The notes: generated from the letters alone by a model not told the origin. Counted from the stretch's first letter, positions 27,695 to 36,099 are shown. The stretch is DNA of 64,000 nt from Paragemmobacter ruber (GCF_009908315.1 NZ_JAAATW010000004.1:124001-188000), one strand, 5' to 3'. Program-made: numbers and translations.

Positions 27695-27754
27695 CGCCCC
27701 GTCCCCAATCTGGGGGCCAAGTCTCCGCGACCTTGTCAAAACGGAACAACAGAC

Positions 27755-28378
27755 ATGACCCGCATCTTCTCTTATGGCGTCATCGCCATGGCCGCCGTCG
27801 TGGTGGCCTCCAACATCCTCGTCCAGCATCCGATTGGCACCTGGCTCACCTGGGGTGCCTTCACCTATCCGCTGGCCTTCCTCGTCTCGGATATCGTGAA
27901 CCGGCTGGAAGGCCCCGCCGCCGCGCGCCGGGTTGTCTATGTTGGCTTCCTTGTCGGTCTGGCCTGTTCGGCCATCGGCACCCAGATCATGGGGGAATAC
28001 GGCCCGCTCGTCACCCTGCGGGTGGCCATCGGATCGGCCATGGCCTTCCTGCTGGCGCAACTTCTGGATATCGCGATCTTCGACCGGCTCCGCCGTCAGG
28101 CATGGTGGAAGGCGCCCTTCATCTCTACCTTCGCGGGGTCCACGCTGGATACCGCGATCTTCTTCACCATCGCCTTCTCGCTATTGTTCAGCTTCCTTGA
28201 ACCGGGCAATGACGTGTCATGGGCGGCCGAAACCATGCCGCTTCTGGGCTTCGGCCCGCAGGTCCCCTTCTGGGTTTCGCTGGGTGTTGCCGACTGGTGT
28301 GTGAAAATCGCCGTCGATCTGATCGCATTGTTGCCGTTCCGCTTTGCGATCCGCCATTTCGGCGTAAAGGTTGCGTGA
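27755..28378 (+). CDS. yhhQ: Queuosine precursor transporter (YhhQ/VUT family)
   Basis: Inner-membrane protein of 207 residues of the YhhQ/VUT (COG1738) family, which imports queuosine precursors preQ0/preQ1 for tRNA modification. Six hydrophobic segments are seen. Family stretches are SNILVQHPIG, LTWGAFTYPLAFLVSDIVNR, AFLLAQLLDIAIFDRLR, STFAGSTLDTAIFF and GVADWCVKIAVDLIALLPFR. Complete. It lies downstream of the phytase-like gene with a 109-bp gap holding its own possible promoter. A separate short unit starts right after its stop. Confidence 0.9.
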   Translation: MTRIFSYGVIAMAAVVVASNILVQHPIGTWLTWGAFTYPLAFLVSDIVNRLEGPAAARRVVYVGFLVGLACSAIGTQIMGEYGPLVTLRVAIGSAMAFLLAQLLDIAIFDRLRRQAWWKAPFISTFAGSTLDTAIFFTIAFSLLFSFLEPGNDVSWAAETMPLLGFGPQVPFWVSLGVADWCVKIAVDLIALLPFRFAIRHFGVKVA

Positions 28379-28384
28379 TTTCTT

Positions 28385-28413
28385 TTGACAAACACAAAAT
28401 CTGTGCGAACCTC
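28385..28413 (+). promoter_or_regulatory. Possible promoter of the short 28.4-28.6 kb unit
   Basis: TTGACA (28385-28390) sits 6 nt after the yhhQ stop. At a 17-nt spacing the -10 would be aacctc (28408-28413), which is poor. The sharp fall in GC content here and the perfect -35 support a promoter, but the -10 leaves doubt. Confidence 0.4.
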
Positions 28414-28448
28414 ACCCTACTAGCAACCCATTGAAAGGAGGTGATCCA

Positions 28449-28505
28449 GTGTCTAGAGCTACATTGGAGAGAGGTGTCGGGACAGTCAGGGGGCGTGTTT
28501 TCTGA
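28449..28505 (+). CDS. 18-residue small ORF with near-ideal ribosome binding site
   Basis: GTG-started ORF encoding MSRATLERGVGTVRGRVF. It is preceded by aaaggaggtgatcc (28434-28447), which is complementary to the conserved 3' end of 16S rRNA over all 14 bases, with 7 nt between GGAGG and the start. The stop codon lies inside a 7-bp hairpin (ctgaggg 28502-28508 with ccctcag 28513-28519). The ORF is followed by about 70 nt and a strong terminator. I do not recognise the peptide. It could be a leader peptide, a small protein, or the coding part of a dual-function RNA. Confidence 0.5.
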   Translation: MSRATLERGVGTVRGRVF

Positions 28506-28558
28506 GGGCAGCCCCTCAGTCGACAGACCATCTGATTGGGCTTGAAACCTAACTGGCC

Positions 28559-28567
28559 CATCTCCTT
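28559..28567 (+). promoter_or_regulatory. Anti-Shine-Dalgarno segment in the short transcript
   Basis: catctcctt can pair with aaggaggtg at 28435-28443 over nine consecutive positions (eight Watson-Crick, one G-U). If formed, this helix would hide the ribosome binding site of the small ORF. It lies just before the terminator hairpin, so it could switch translation late in transcription. Confidence 0.45.
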
Positions 28568-28575
28568 GGATCTCG

Positions 28576-28609
28576 GAAAGGGTCGCCGCGCAGGCGACCC
28601 TTTCTCTTG
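28576..28609 (+). terminator. Intrinsic terminator of the short unit
   Basis: A perfect 12-bp stem (gaaagggtcgcc 28576-28587 with ggcgaccctttc 28593-28604), 5-nt loop, then tcttg. It separates the small ORF from arfB, which starts 25 nt downstream. Confidence 0.8.
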
Positions 28610-28633
28610 TGAAACCCGCACCATCCACCGCCC

Positions 28634-29059
28634 ATGCTCCGCATCACCGACACGATTGCCATCGCCGATTGGGAACTGTCCGAGCAGTTCATCCGCGCCT
28701 CCGGCCCGGGCGGGCAGAACGTGAACAAGGTCTCGACCGCCGTCGAACTGCGGTTCGAGGCAGAGCGCTCCCCCCACCTGCCCCCGCCGGTGAAGGCGCG
28801 GCTGAAGCGTCTTGCCGGGCGGCGCTGGACAACCGAAGGCGCCATCGTCCTGCAGGTGGATGAAACCCGCTCTCAGGCCCGCAACCGCGAGATTGCGCGC
28901 GAACGTCTGGCCGATCTGATCCGTCAGGCGCTGGTCGCGCCCAAGCGGCGCATCGCCACCAAGCCCACCCTCGGCAGCCAGCGCCGCAGGCTTGCCGCCA
29001 AATCCGTGCGGGGCGAGGTGAAATCCCTGCGGGGCCGGGTCGATGGCGACGATGACTGA
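28634..29059 (+). CDS. arfB: Alternative ribosome-rescue factor / peptidyl-tRNA hydrolase ArfB
   Basis: Protein of 141 residues of the ArfB (YaeJ/ICT1) family, which enters stalled ribosomes and releases nascent peptide. The catalytic GGQ is in SGPGGQNVNKVST. The C-terminal basic tail that occupies the mRNA channel is present as PKRRIATKPTLGSQRRRLAAKSVRGEVKSLR (read in segments). Length matches E. coli ArfB. It overlaps the APH-like gene by 17 bp (or 8 bp if that gene starts at 29052). Confidence 0.93.
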   Translation: MLRITDTIAIADWELSEQFIRASGPGGQNVNKVSTAVELRFEAERSPHLPPPVKARLKRLAGRRWTTEGAIVLQVDETRSQARNREIARERLADLIRQALVAPKRRIATKPTLGSQRRRLAAKSVRGEVKSLRGRVDGDDD

Positions 29060-29981
29060 AGCCGAGGCGCGCGCCGCCGCCGCGCTTTGGCAGGGCCGCG
29101 TGTCCCGCCTGATCGTGGCGCGCGAGAATGCGGTGTATGAGATGGCCCTGCCCGAAGGCACCTGCGCCGCCCTGCGCCTGCACCGCACGGGCTATCAGGA
29201 TGCGGCGGCGATCAGGTCGGAACTTTGGTGGTGCGCCGAACTCGCCGCGCTGGGCCTGCCGGTGCCGGCCCCGCTGCCGCTGCCAGATGGGGAACACCTC
29301 GCAACCCTTGCCACGGGACGCCATGCTTCGGCCGTCCGCTGGCTGGATGGAGAGGCGATCGGGGCGGCAGGCAGACCACTGGCCCACAGCACCCCCGCAC
29401 AGATTGATCTGCATGTCCGGCTTGGCCAATTGCTGCGCCGCCTGCACGAGACGAGCGACCGCCTGACCCTTCCGCCGGGTTTTTCCCGCCCGCGCTGGGA
29501 TGGGGATGGCCTGATGGGCGAGGCGCCGCTCTGGGGCCGGTTCTGGGAACATCCCGCCGCGTCGTATGAACGTTCGTCTGCACTGCTTGCTGCACGCGTC
29601 CTTTTGCGTTCGGCGATCGACCGCCACGCCAAGGCCGGGGGTGATTTCGGCCTGATCCATGCCGATGTGCTGCGCGAAAATATCCTGCGCATCGGCCCGG
29701 ATCTGGCGCTGATCGACTTCGACGACAGCGGTTTCGGCTTTCGTCTCTACGACCTTGGCACCGTTCTTTCCCAGAACCAGTACGAACCCGCGCGGGATGA
29801 TCTGCGCGATGCGCTGATGGCGGGATATGGAACGCAAGACGTTGAAATGGTGGAACTTTTCACACTGGCCCGGGTGCTTGCCTCGGTCGGCTGGACCATG
29901 CCGCGCCTTGCGCCCGACGACCCGATCCACCGCAGCCACCTCGCCCGCGCCGATATGGTGATCCGCCGCGTGCTGGGCTGA
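29043..29981 (+). CDS. APH/choline-kinase-fold phosphotransferase
   Basis: Cytoplasmic kinase-fold protein of 312 residues (or 309 from ATG 29052). Brenner's motif is LIHADVLRENIL (His, Asp, Asn), and the metal-binding Asp motif is LIDFDDSGFGFRLYDLG. The N lobe has a short glycine-poor loop, as in homoserine-kinase-type APH proteins. It is not close enough to known aminoglycoside kinases to suggest resistance. The physiological substrate is unknown; homoserine, choline or other small alcohols are options. Coupled to arfB by overlap; it ends directly at the pncB stop, tail to tail. Confidence 0.8.
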   Translation: MATMTEAEARAAAALWQGRVSRLIVARENAVYEMALPEGTCAALRLHRTGYQDAAAIRSELWWCAELAALGLPVPAPLPLPDGEHLATLATGRHASAVRWLDGEAIGAAGRPLAHSTPAQIDLHVRLGQLLRRLHETSDRLTLPPGFSRPRWDGDGLMGEAPLWGRFWEHPAASYERSSALLAARVLLRSAIDRHAKAGGDFGLIHADVLRENILRIGPDLALIDFDDSGFGFRLYDLGTVLSQNQYEPARDDLRDALMAGYGTQDVEMVELFTLARVLASVGWTMPRLAPDDPIHRSHLARADMVIRRVLG

Positions 29982-31271
29982 TCAGACGGTCACTTCCATC
30001 GCCGCCTGCGCCCCCACGCCAAAGACGCGCTTGTAACGCGCGATTTCGGCCTCTGGCCCCATCGCCTTGTTCGGGTTGTCCGACAGTTTCACCGTCGGCC
30101 GCCCATTGGCCGAAACCGCCTTGCAGACAAGGCTGAACGGGGCCAGCCTGTCGCCCGCCAAGCCCCTGAAATCATTGGTCAACATGGTGCCCCAGCCGAA
30201 CGACACCTTCACCCGGCCATGGAATTGGCGATGCAGCTCCTCGATCTTCTCCACGTCCAGCCCATCGGAAAAGATCACCAGCTTCTGTGTCGGATCCTCG
30301 CCCCGCGCCTTCCACCAGCGAATCGCCGTCTCTGCCCCGGCGGCGGGATCGCCGGAATCGATGCGGATGCCCGTCCATGTGGTCAGCCAGTCGGGGGCAT
30401 TGCGCAGGAACCCTTCCGTGCCGTAGGTATCGGGCAGGATGACGCGCAGGTTGCCGTCATGCTCTTCGTGCCAGTCGGCCAGAACCTGATACGGCGCCTG
30501 CGCCAGTTCGGCATCGCTCTGCGCCAGCGCCGAATAGACCATCGGCAGTTCATGCGCATTGGTCCCGATCGCCTCGATGTCCCGTTTCATCGCGATGCGG
30601 CAATTCGACGTGCCGATGAACTTTGTCCCCAGCCCTTCCTGCATCGCCTGAACGCACCAATCCTGCCACAGAAAGGAATGACGCCGCCGCGTGCCGAAAT
30701 CGGCGATCTTGAGCGTGTCCAAGCCCTTAAGCCGTTCGATCTTTTCCCACAGCCGCGTCATCGCCCGGGCATAGAGGACCTGAAGCTCGAACTTGCCCAT
30801 CCCTTTCAGCACGGCCCGCGACCGCAACTCCATCAGAACGGCCAGCGCCGGGATCTCCCACAGCATCACCTCGGGCCAGCGCCCTTCGAAGGTCAGCTCA
30901 TATTGACCGTCGCGCTTTTCCAGATGGTAAGGCGGCAGGCGCAGGCCTTCGAACCATTCCATGAAATCGGGGCGGAACATCTGCCGCTTGCCGTAGAACA
31001 TGTTGCCGCGCAGCCATGTGCTTTCGCCCCGCGACAGCGACAGGGATCGCACATGATCCAACTGCTCGCGCAGTTCGCCTTCGTCGATCAGTTCGGCAAG
31101 GCGCACGCTGGACGACCGGTTGATCAGCGAGAATGTGACCGCCGTCTCCGGCTTGTTGCGGAAAATCGACTGGCACATCAGAAGCTTGTAAAAATCGGTG
31201 TCGATCAGCGACCGGACGATCGGATCAATCTTCCAATTGTGGTTATGCACACGGGTGGCGATATCGACCAC
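29982..31271 (-). CDS. pncB: Nicotinate phosphoribosyltransferase
   Basis: Enzyme of 429 residues making nicotinate mononucleotide from nicotinate and PRPP with ATP, in NAD salvage. Family stretches are SLIDTDFYKLLMCQSIFRN near the N terminus, FGTRRRHSFLWQDW, FIGTSNCRIAMK, GTNAHELPMVYSAL, IRIDSGDP and FGWGTMLTNDF. Length matches the proteobacterial type. One base separates its start from the pncA stop, so pncA-pncB form an operon that turns nicotinamide to nicotinate and on to NaMN. Confidence 0.96.
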   Translation of the reverse strand: MVDIATRVHNHNWKIDPIVRSLIDTDFYKLLMCQSIFRNKPETAVTFSLINRSSSVRLAELIDEGELREQLDHVRSLSLSRGESTWLRGNMFYGKRQMFRPDFMEWFEGLRLPPYHLEKRDGQYELTFEGRWPEVMLWEIPALAVLMELRSRAVLKGMGKFELQVLYARAMTRLWEKIERLKGLDTLKIADFGTRRRHSFLWQDWCVQAMQEGLGTKFIGTSNCRIAMKRDIEAIGTNAHELPMVYSALAQSDAELAQAPYQVLADWHEEHDGNLRVILPDTYGTEGFLRNAPDWLTTWTGIRIDSGDPAAGAETAIRWWKARGEDPTQKLVIFSDGLDVEKIEELHRQFHGRVKVSFGWGTMLTNDFRGLAGDRLAPFSLVCKAVSANGRPTVKLSDNPNKAMGPEAEIARYKRVFGVGAQAAMEVTV

Positions 31272-31272
31272 G

Positions 31273-31881
31273 TCACTCCTCCAGCACGACGCCCGCGGCG
31301 CGCATCTCTTCGGTCATCCGGGCCAGCGACCCGCCCAGGTCGATGCCCCGGCACGCACCCATCAGGACGGTGGCCCTGAACCCAAGGCGCGCCGCATCCA
31401 GCGCAGAATGGGCAACGCAATAGTCGGTCGCGAGGCCCACGAAAGTGACCGCGCCCACCCCCCGCGCGCGCAGATAGCCGTCAAGCCCGGTCGTGGTGCT
31501 GCGGTCATTCTCGAAAAAGGCGGAATAGCTGTCGATGGCGGGGCGAAACCCCTTGCGCAGGATCAGCTGCGCCGGATCGACGCGCAACGCCGGGTGGAAA
31601 GCCGCGCCGTCGCTGCCCTGCACACAGTGATCGGGCCACAGTATCTGGGGTCCGTAGGCCATCACGATGCTGTCGAACGGCGCCTTTCCGGCATGGTTCG
31701 ACGCGAAAGAGGAATGGTCGCGCGGGTGCCAATCCTGCGTCAGCACGACGGTGGCAAAATCATCCATCAGTGCGTTCACGCGCGGAATGATCGTGTCGCC
31801 CTCTGCCACGGCCAGCGCGCCGCCGGGGCAAAAGTCGTTCTGGATGTCGATCACGATCAGGGCGTGGTCTTCTGCGGGCAT
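31273..31881 (-). CDS. pncA: Nicotinamidase
   Basis: Isochorismatase-fold amidase of 202 residues converting nicotinamide to nicotinate. Catalytic Asp is in VIDIQNDFCPGGALAV, the Lys in LRKGFRPAIDSYSAF, and the nucleophile Cys in VGLATDYCVAHSALDA. Metal ligands are in TQDWHPRDHSSFA (Asp, His, His). All key residues are intact. First gene of the pncA-pncB pair; divergent from trhO across 103 bp. Confidence 0.95.
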   Translation of the reverse strand: MPAEDHALIVIDIQNDFCPGGALAVAEGDTIIPRVNALMDDFATVVLTQDWHPRDHSSFASNHAGKAPFDSIVMAYGPQILWPDHCVQGSDGAAFHPALRVDPAQLILRKGFRPAIDSYSAFFENDRSTTTGLDGYLRARGVGAVTFVGLATDYCVAHSALDAARLGFRATVLMGACRGIDLGGSLARMTEEMRAAGVVLEE

Positions 31882-31984
31882 GGCGGGCCTCGTGCGCGGA
31901 TGCAGCTTCCTGCCTAGGAAACCCCTGCCCCCCCGTCAATGGGAGGCGCTTGAATTCGCGTGGATTTAGGGGCATGCCGCAGGG

Positions 31985-32887
31985 ATGCTGACAGTGGCCG
32001 CCCTTTATCATTTCACCCGGTTCGATGCCCCTGCCACCCTGCGGGATGGGCTTCTTTCCTGTGCCATGGCGCAAGGGGTGAAGGGATCGCTTCTTCTGGC
32101 ACGGGAAGGGATCAACGGCACCATCGCAGGCACCCGGCAGGGGATTGATGCGGTTCTGGGCCACATTCGCGCCCTGCCGGGCTGCGCCGATCTGGAATGG
32201 AAGGAAAGCCCCGCCGCGGAGATGCCGTTCGGCAAGATGAAGGTAAAGCTGAAGCGTGAAATCGTCACCATGGGCAAGCCGGACGTGGATCCGACGGCGC
32301 GTGTCGGCCATTATGTCGATGCCGCCGAATGGAACGCGCTGATCGCCGCGCCCGATGTGGCGGTGATCGACACGCGCAACGATTACGAGGTGTCGATCGG
32401 CACCTTTGCCGGCGCGATCGACCCGGGCACCCGCAGCTTCAGCGAGTTTCCCGCGTGGTGGGAAGAGAACCGGGATCGGTTTCACAACAAGCGTATCGCG
32501 ATGTTCTGCACCGGGGGCATCCGCTGTGAGAAATCGACCAACTGGCTGCTGCAACAGGGCGTGACCGAGGTGTTCCACCTGAAAGGCGGCATCCTGAAAT
32601 ACCTCGAAACCGTGCCCGAGGATCAATCGCTCTGGCAGGGGGAGTGTTTCGTGTTCGACAAGCGGGTGTCGGTGGGCCACGGGCTGGTGCCCGGGCAACT
32701 GTCCGTTTGCGGGGCCTGCCGCCGCCCTGTCACACCCGCGGCGCGGCAGCACGCGGATTACGAAGAAGGCGTCTCTTGCCCCGCCTGCACGGATGAATAC
32801 AGCGAAACGGATCGCGCGCGCTTTCGCGAACGCCAGCGCCAGATGAAACTGGCCGAGGCGCGGGGCGAGCCGCACCTCGGCGCGTGA
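31985..32887 (+). CDS. trhO: tRNA uridine(34) hydroxylase (rhodanese-type)
   Basis: Rhodanese-domain enzyme of 300 residues (YceA family), oxygen-dependent and responsible for 5-hydroxyuridine at wobble U34 of some tRNAs. The N-terminal ferredoxin-like domain is followed by a rhodanese domain with active-site Cys in MFCTGGIRCEKSTN. YEVSIGTFAGAIDPGTRSF is also diagnostic. A C-terminal Cys cluster (CGACRRPV and CPACTDEY) fits the usual zinc-like tail. It ends directly against the stop of the ABC ATPase gene, tail to tail. Confidence 0.92.
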   Translation: MLTVAALYHFTRFDAPATLRDGLLSCAMAQGVKGSLLLAREGINGTIAGTRQGIDAVLGHIRALPGCADLEWKESPAAEMPFGKMKVKLKREIVTMGKPDVDPTARVGHYVDAAEWNALIAAPDVAVIDTRNDYEVSIGTFAGAIDPGTRSFSEFPAWWEENRDRFHNKRIAMFCTGGIRCEKSTNWLLQQGVTEVFHLKGGILKYLETVPEDQSLWQGECFVFDKRVSVGHGLVPGQLSVCGACRRPVTPAARQHADYEEGVSCPACTDEYSETDRARFRERQRQMKLAEARGEPHLGA

Positions 32888-33943
32888 TCAGCGCAGGCGC
32901 TGTCCGTCCGCGGCGAAGAACAGCGCGTCACCCGCATCATAGGCAATGCCAACCATGGTGCCGATGGCCGGGGTGACATCGCCCTTCGCCTCGATCACCA
33001 GTTTTTCACCGGTCGCCGCCGAAACATGGATGAAGCTGACACCCCCCAGCGCTTCGGTCATCTCGACACGGTGGGTCTCGCCGCCCGTGATGCGCAGATG
33101 CTGCGGGCGAAGGCCCACCTCCACCTTGCTGCCCGCGGCCGGAAGGCGCGCCCCGGTCGGAACCGTGCCACCCAGACCCGGCGCTTCGGCCAGACCGGCC
33201 GAGACGACGGTCGCCGCGACAAAGTTCATCGCCGGGCTGCCGATGAATCCGGCGACAAACCGGTTGTCGGGATCATGGTAAAGTTCAAGCGGCTTGCCCA
33301 CCTGTTCCACCCGGCCCTTCCGCAGGACGACGATCTTATCAGCCAGCGTCATGGCCTCGACCTGATCATGTGTCACATAGATCATCGTCGCGCCGATTTC
33401 GCGGTGCAGGCGCGCGATTTCCACCCGCATCTCCACCCGCAATTCGGCATCGAGGTTCGAGAGCGGTTCATCAAACAGAAAGACTTCCGGCCCGCGCACG
33501 ATGGCCCGCCCGATGGCCACGCGCTGGCGCTGGCCGCCAGACAGCGCCTTGGGCTTGCGCGACAGGAGGTCCCCCAGTTTCAGGATACGGGCGGCCTCGG
33601 CCACCTTGCGGTTGATCTCCTGCGCCGGGTGACCCGTCATCTTCAGCCCAAAGCCCATGTTCTCTGCCACCGTCATGTGGGGGTAGAGCGCATAGGTTTG
33701 AAACACCATCGCCACGCCGCGTTCGGAAGGGTCAATATGCGTCACGTCCCGCGCGCCGATGTGGATCGACCCGCTCGACGTGTCTTCAAGCCCTGCCACC
33801 ATGCGCAGCAGCGTTGACTTCCCACAGCCAGAGGGGCCGACGAAAACGCAGAACTCGCCATCCTCGATGGTCAGGTCGACACCATGGATGACCTCTGCCT
33901 CGCCAAAGCGTTTGACCACCTTTTGCAGCACCACTCCCGACAT
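32888..33943 (-). CDS. Sugar ABC transporter ATP-binding protein (MsmK/UgpC type)
   Basis: ATPase of 351 residues driving a CUT1 carbohydrate importer. Walker A is GPSGCGKSTLL, signature LSGGQRQRVAIGRA, Walker B VFLFDEPLSNLDAEL, and the switch His is in YVTHDQVEAMT. The C-terminal TOBE/regulatory domain includes VGLRPQHLRI. It lies with iclR on the opposite strand from the permease operon, but no other transporter genes are near, so it most likely energises the 34.8-38 kb importer. The start at 33943 is preceded by GGGGGG; a start 15 bp upstream is possible. Confidence 0.9.
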   Translation of the reverse strand: MSGVVLQKVVKRFGEAEVIHGVDLTIEDGEFCVFVGPSGCGKSTLLRMVAGLEDTSSGSIHIGARDVTHIDPSERGVAMVFQTYALYPHMTVAENMGFGLKMTGHPAQEINRKVAEAARILKLGDLLSRKPKALSGGQRQRVAIGRAIVRGPEVFLFDEPLSNLDAELRVEMRVEIARLHREIGATMIYVTHDQVEAMTLADKIVVLRKGRVEQVGKPLELYHDPDNRFVAGFIGSPAMNFVAATVVSAGLAEAPGLGGTVPTGARLPAAGSKVEVGLRPQHLRITGGETHRVEMTEALGGVSFIHVSAATGEKLVIEAKGDVTPAIGTMVGIAYDAGDALFFAADGQRLR

Positions 33944-33967
33944 AGGATTTCCCCCCAAATAAGTCCG

Positions 33968-34750
33968 TCAATTCTGTTCCGGAAAGCGCCAGCTTTCCGC
34001 TTCGGCCGCGATTCGTGCCGCCGTTTCCTTGATCCGCCCTGCCCGGGCGTCCAGCGCCTGCAACGAGGTGCGGGATGTTGTGGATGTCACCGACAGCGCC
34101 CCGATCACCCGCCCCGTGCGCGTCAGGATTGGGACGGCGCAGCAGATGATTCCTGGCTCGTGCTCTTCGCGGTCAAAGGCGTGCCCGCGGCCCCGAATCG
34201 CCTCCAGCTCGGCCTTCAGCGCCCCGGCGCTGTCCAGTGTCTGGGGGGTAAAGCGGTGAAAGCTCTGGCGTTGCAGCGCGCGCTCCAGCGCATCCGGCGA
34301 CAGGAAGGCCAGCATCGCCTTGCCGACGCCGGTGCAATAGGCCGGCCCCACCTTGCCGGCCTGTGCAAACATCTCCACCGGCTTTGCGGCGTTGCGTTTG
34401 TCGACATAGAGAACCTGACCATTGTCCATCTGCGCCAGATGGATGGTCTCGCCGGTTTCTTCTGCCAATTCATCGAGATAGGGCCGCGCGATCGGGGCCA
34501 GCGATGACGTGGCCCAGGCGGCATGGGCAAGGCGGACCAGCCGCACCCCCAGCGCATAGGTCTGTCTGTCGGCGTCATAGATCAGCATGCCCTGATGGGT
34601 CAGCGTCTGGATCAGCCGGTAGAGCGTGGCCTTGGGATAGGACGCAGCGCCCAGCAATTCCGAAAAGCGCACCGGATGCCCTGCGGCTGCGACCATGTCG
34701 AGCACATCCAGCGCCTTGCCCACGGTTCCGTCGCCCTGTTCCGCCGACAT
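33968..34750 (-). CDS. IclR family transcriptional regulator
   Basis: DNA-binding regulator of 260 residues. Winged helix-turn-helix at residues about 10-70 (FSELLGAASYPKATLYRLIQ) and a C-terminal IclR effector domain (VGPAYCTGVGKAMLAFLSPD; GIICCAVPILTRTGRVIGALSV). It is divergent from the binding-protein gene and followed by the ATPase gene on the same strand with 24 bp between, so it very likely controls the galactoside operon and itself. The ligand is probably a galactoside-derived sugar or sugar acid (inference). Confidence 0.9.
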   Translation of the reverse strand: MSAEQGDGTVGKALDVLDMVAAAGHPVRFSELLGAASYPKATLYRLIQTLTHQGMLIYDADRQTYALGVRLVRLAHAAWATSSLAPIARPYLDELAEETGETIHLAQMDNGQVLYVDKRNAAKPVEMFAQAGKVGPAYCTGVGKAMLAFLSPDALERALQRQSFHRFTPQTLDSAGALKAELEAIRGRGHAFDREEHEPGIICCAVPILTRTGRVIGALSVTSTTSRTSLQALDARAGRIKETAARIAAEAESWRFPEQN

Positions 34751-34770
34751 CGGTTTTCCTTGCGTTGCGG

Positions 34771-34799
34771 TTGACAGCCTTAACGATAGGCCGCATAGT
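34771..34799 (+). promoter_or_regulatory. Promoter of the galactoside operon
   Basis: TTGACA (34771-34776), 17-nt spacer, CATAGT (34794-34799). The expected transcription start is near 34806, leaving a 47-nt leader that contains the IclR-like operator. This is the best promoter match noticed in the window. Confidence 0.6.
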
Positions 34800-34818
34800 T
34801 TTCAATATTCAAGACTAA

Positions 34819-34835
34819 GTTTCACATAATGGAAC
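34819..34835 (+). promoter_or_regulatory. Candidate IclR operator
   Basis: GTTTC-acataat-GGAAC, a 17-bp imperfect palindrome with one arm mismatch, of the form common for IclR-family sites. It lies just downstream of the predicted transcription start of the binding-protein operon and between the divergent iclR and transporter genes, fitting a repressor site. Confidence 0.5.
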
Positions 34836-34852
34836 CTAAAGGGAGGAAACCG

Positions 34853-36091
34853 ATGGTCCGTTACGCGAAGGGCGCGGCTGCGCTCATGGCAGCCCTGCTG
34901 CTTTCGACTGCTGCAGTGGCGCAGGAAAAGCGCATCCTGACCTTCATCACCGACAACAACGATCCGGCGCCCAAGGCGGCGTGGGAGCAGCTGGTGGCGG
35001 ATTTCGAGGCCGAGAATGCCGATATTGATGTCGAGATGAACATCATGGATCGCGAAGCCTACAAGACGGCGATCCGCAACTTCCTGACCGCCGATCCGCC
35101 GGATGTGGCAAACTGGTACCCCGGCAACCGAATGAAGCCCTTTGTCGATGCGGGCCTGTTCCTCGATATCTCGGATGTCTATGCGTCCAACAACCTGACC
35201 ACCGAACTCGCATCGACGCTTCCCGTGGTGACGCAGGATGGCAAGCAGTGGATGGTTCCCTACACCTACTACCAGTGGGGCATCTATTTTAACCGCACCG
35301 TCTATGAACAGGTCGGCGCGACCGTGCCCACCACCTGGGAAGAATTCATCGCCAATTGCGAAAAGTTCAAAGCGGCGAACATCGACTGCCTGACCACCGG
35401 CACCAGCCAGCTTTGGCCCGCGGCGGGGATCTTCGACTATCTCAACCTGCGCACCAACGGCTATGAGTTCCACCGCCAGCTGACGAATGGCGAAGTGGCG
35501 TGGACCGATGATCGTGTCCGCGCGACCTTTGCGGAATGGGCGAAGGTGGTGCCGTACACGACGGCCAATCACGCGGCGATCGACTGGCAGGATGCCGTTC
35601 CGCTGGTCGTGCAGGGCAAGGCTGCGAACTATGTGATGGGCAACTTTGCGGTGGCCGCCCTCAAGGAAGGCGGGATGACGGACGAGACGCTCGGGTTCAT
35701 GCCGTTCCCGACGATCAACCCGGATGTTCCGCGCGCCGAAGAGGCGCCCACGGATGCGGTGTTCATTCCGGCCGGTGCGGAAAACGTCGAAGATGCCAAG
35801 AAGTTCATGGCCTTCGTGGCGCGCGCCGATGTGCAGACCAAGCTGAACCAGAACCTCGGGCAATTGCCGGTCAACGCCGGGGCGACCGTCGGGGAAGACC
35901 CGTTCCTGCAGGCCGGGTTCGAACTGCTGTCGACGACGCCGGGCGGGATCGCGCAGTTCTTTGACCGGGATGCGCCGGCGGAAATGGCCAAGGTCGGGAT
36001 GGAAGGCTTCCAGGAATTCATGGTGAAGCCCGAAAATCTGGATGCGATCCTCGAGCGGCTGGAAGCCGCACGCCAGCGCATCTACCAGTAA
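34853..36091 (+). CDS. ABC transporter sugar-binding protein (CUT1)
   Basis: Periplasmic solute-binding protein of 412 residues. A signal peptide (ALMAALLLSTAAVA) is followed by a family-1 binding fold with ILTFITDNNDPAPKAAWEQL, PDVANWYPGNRM and VPYTYYQWGIYFNRTVYEQ. The start at 34853 was chosen over 34829 because GGGAGG lies 6 nt upstream and the signal peptide then starts properly. First gene of a seven- or eight-gene operon ending with GH42. Given the glycosidases downstream, an alpha- or beta-galactoside ligand is likely (inference). Confidence 0.92.
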   Translation: MVRYAKGAAALMAALLLSTAAVAQEKRILTFITDNNDPAPKAAWEQLVADFEAENADIDVEMNIMDREAYKTAIRNFLTADPPDVANWYPGNRMKPFVDAGLFLDISDVYASNNLTTELASTLPVVTQDGKQWMVPYTYYQWGIYFNRTVYEQVGATVPTTWEEFIANCEKFKAANIDCLTTGTSQLWPAAGIFDYLNLRTNGYEFHRQLTNGEVAWTDDRVRATFAEWAKVVPYTTANHAAIDWQDAVPLVVQGKAANYVMGNFAVAALKEGGMTDETLGFMPFPTINPDVPRAEEAPTDAVFIPAGAENVEDAKKFMAFVARADVQTKLNQNLGQLPVNAGATVGEDPFLQAGFELLSTTPGGIAQFFDRDAPAEMAKVGMEGFQEFMVKPENLDAILERLEAARQRIYQ

Positions 36092-36099
36092 CGCGAATT

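Noticed and set aside
27646-27754. preQ1 riboswitch upstream of the queuosine transporter
   Set aside because: The leader has a small G/C hairpin but not the conserved loop or A-rich tail of preQ1-I; preQ1-II features were also not seen.
29578-29600. Third copy of the 33-nt repeat (tctgcactgcttgctgcac) inside the APH-like gene
   Set aside because: The match is short and falls in well-conserved coding sequence, so it is probably chance.
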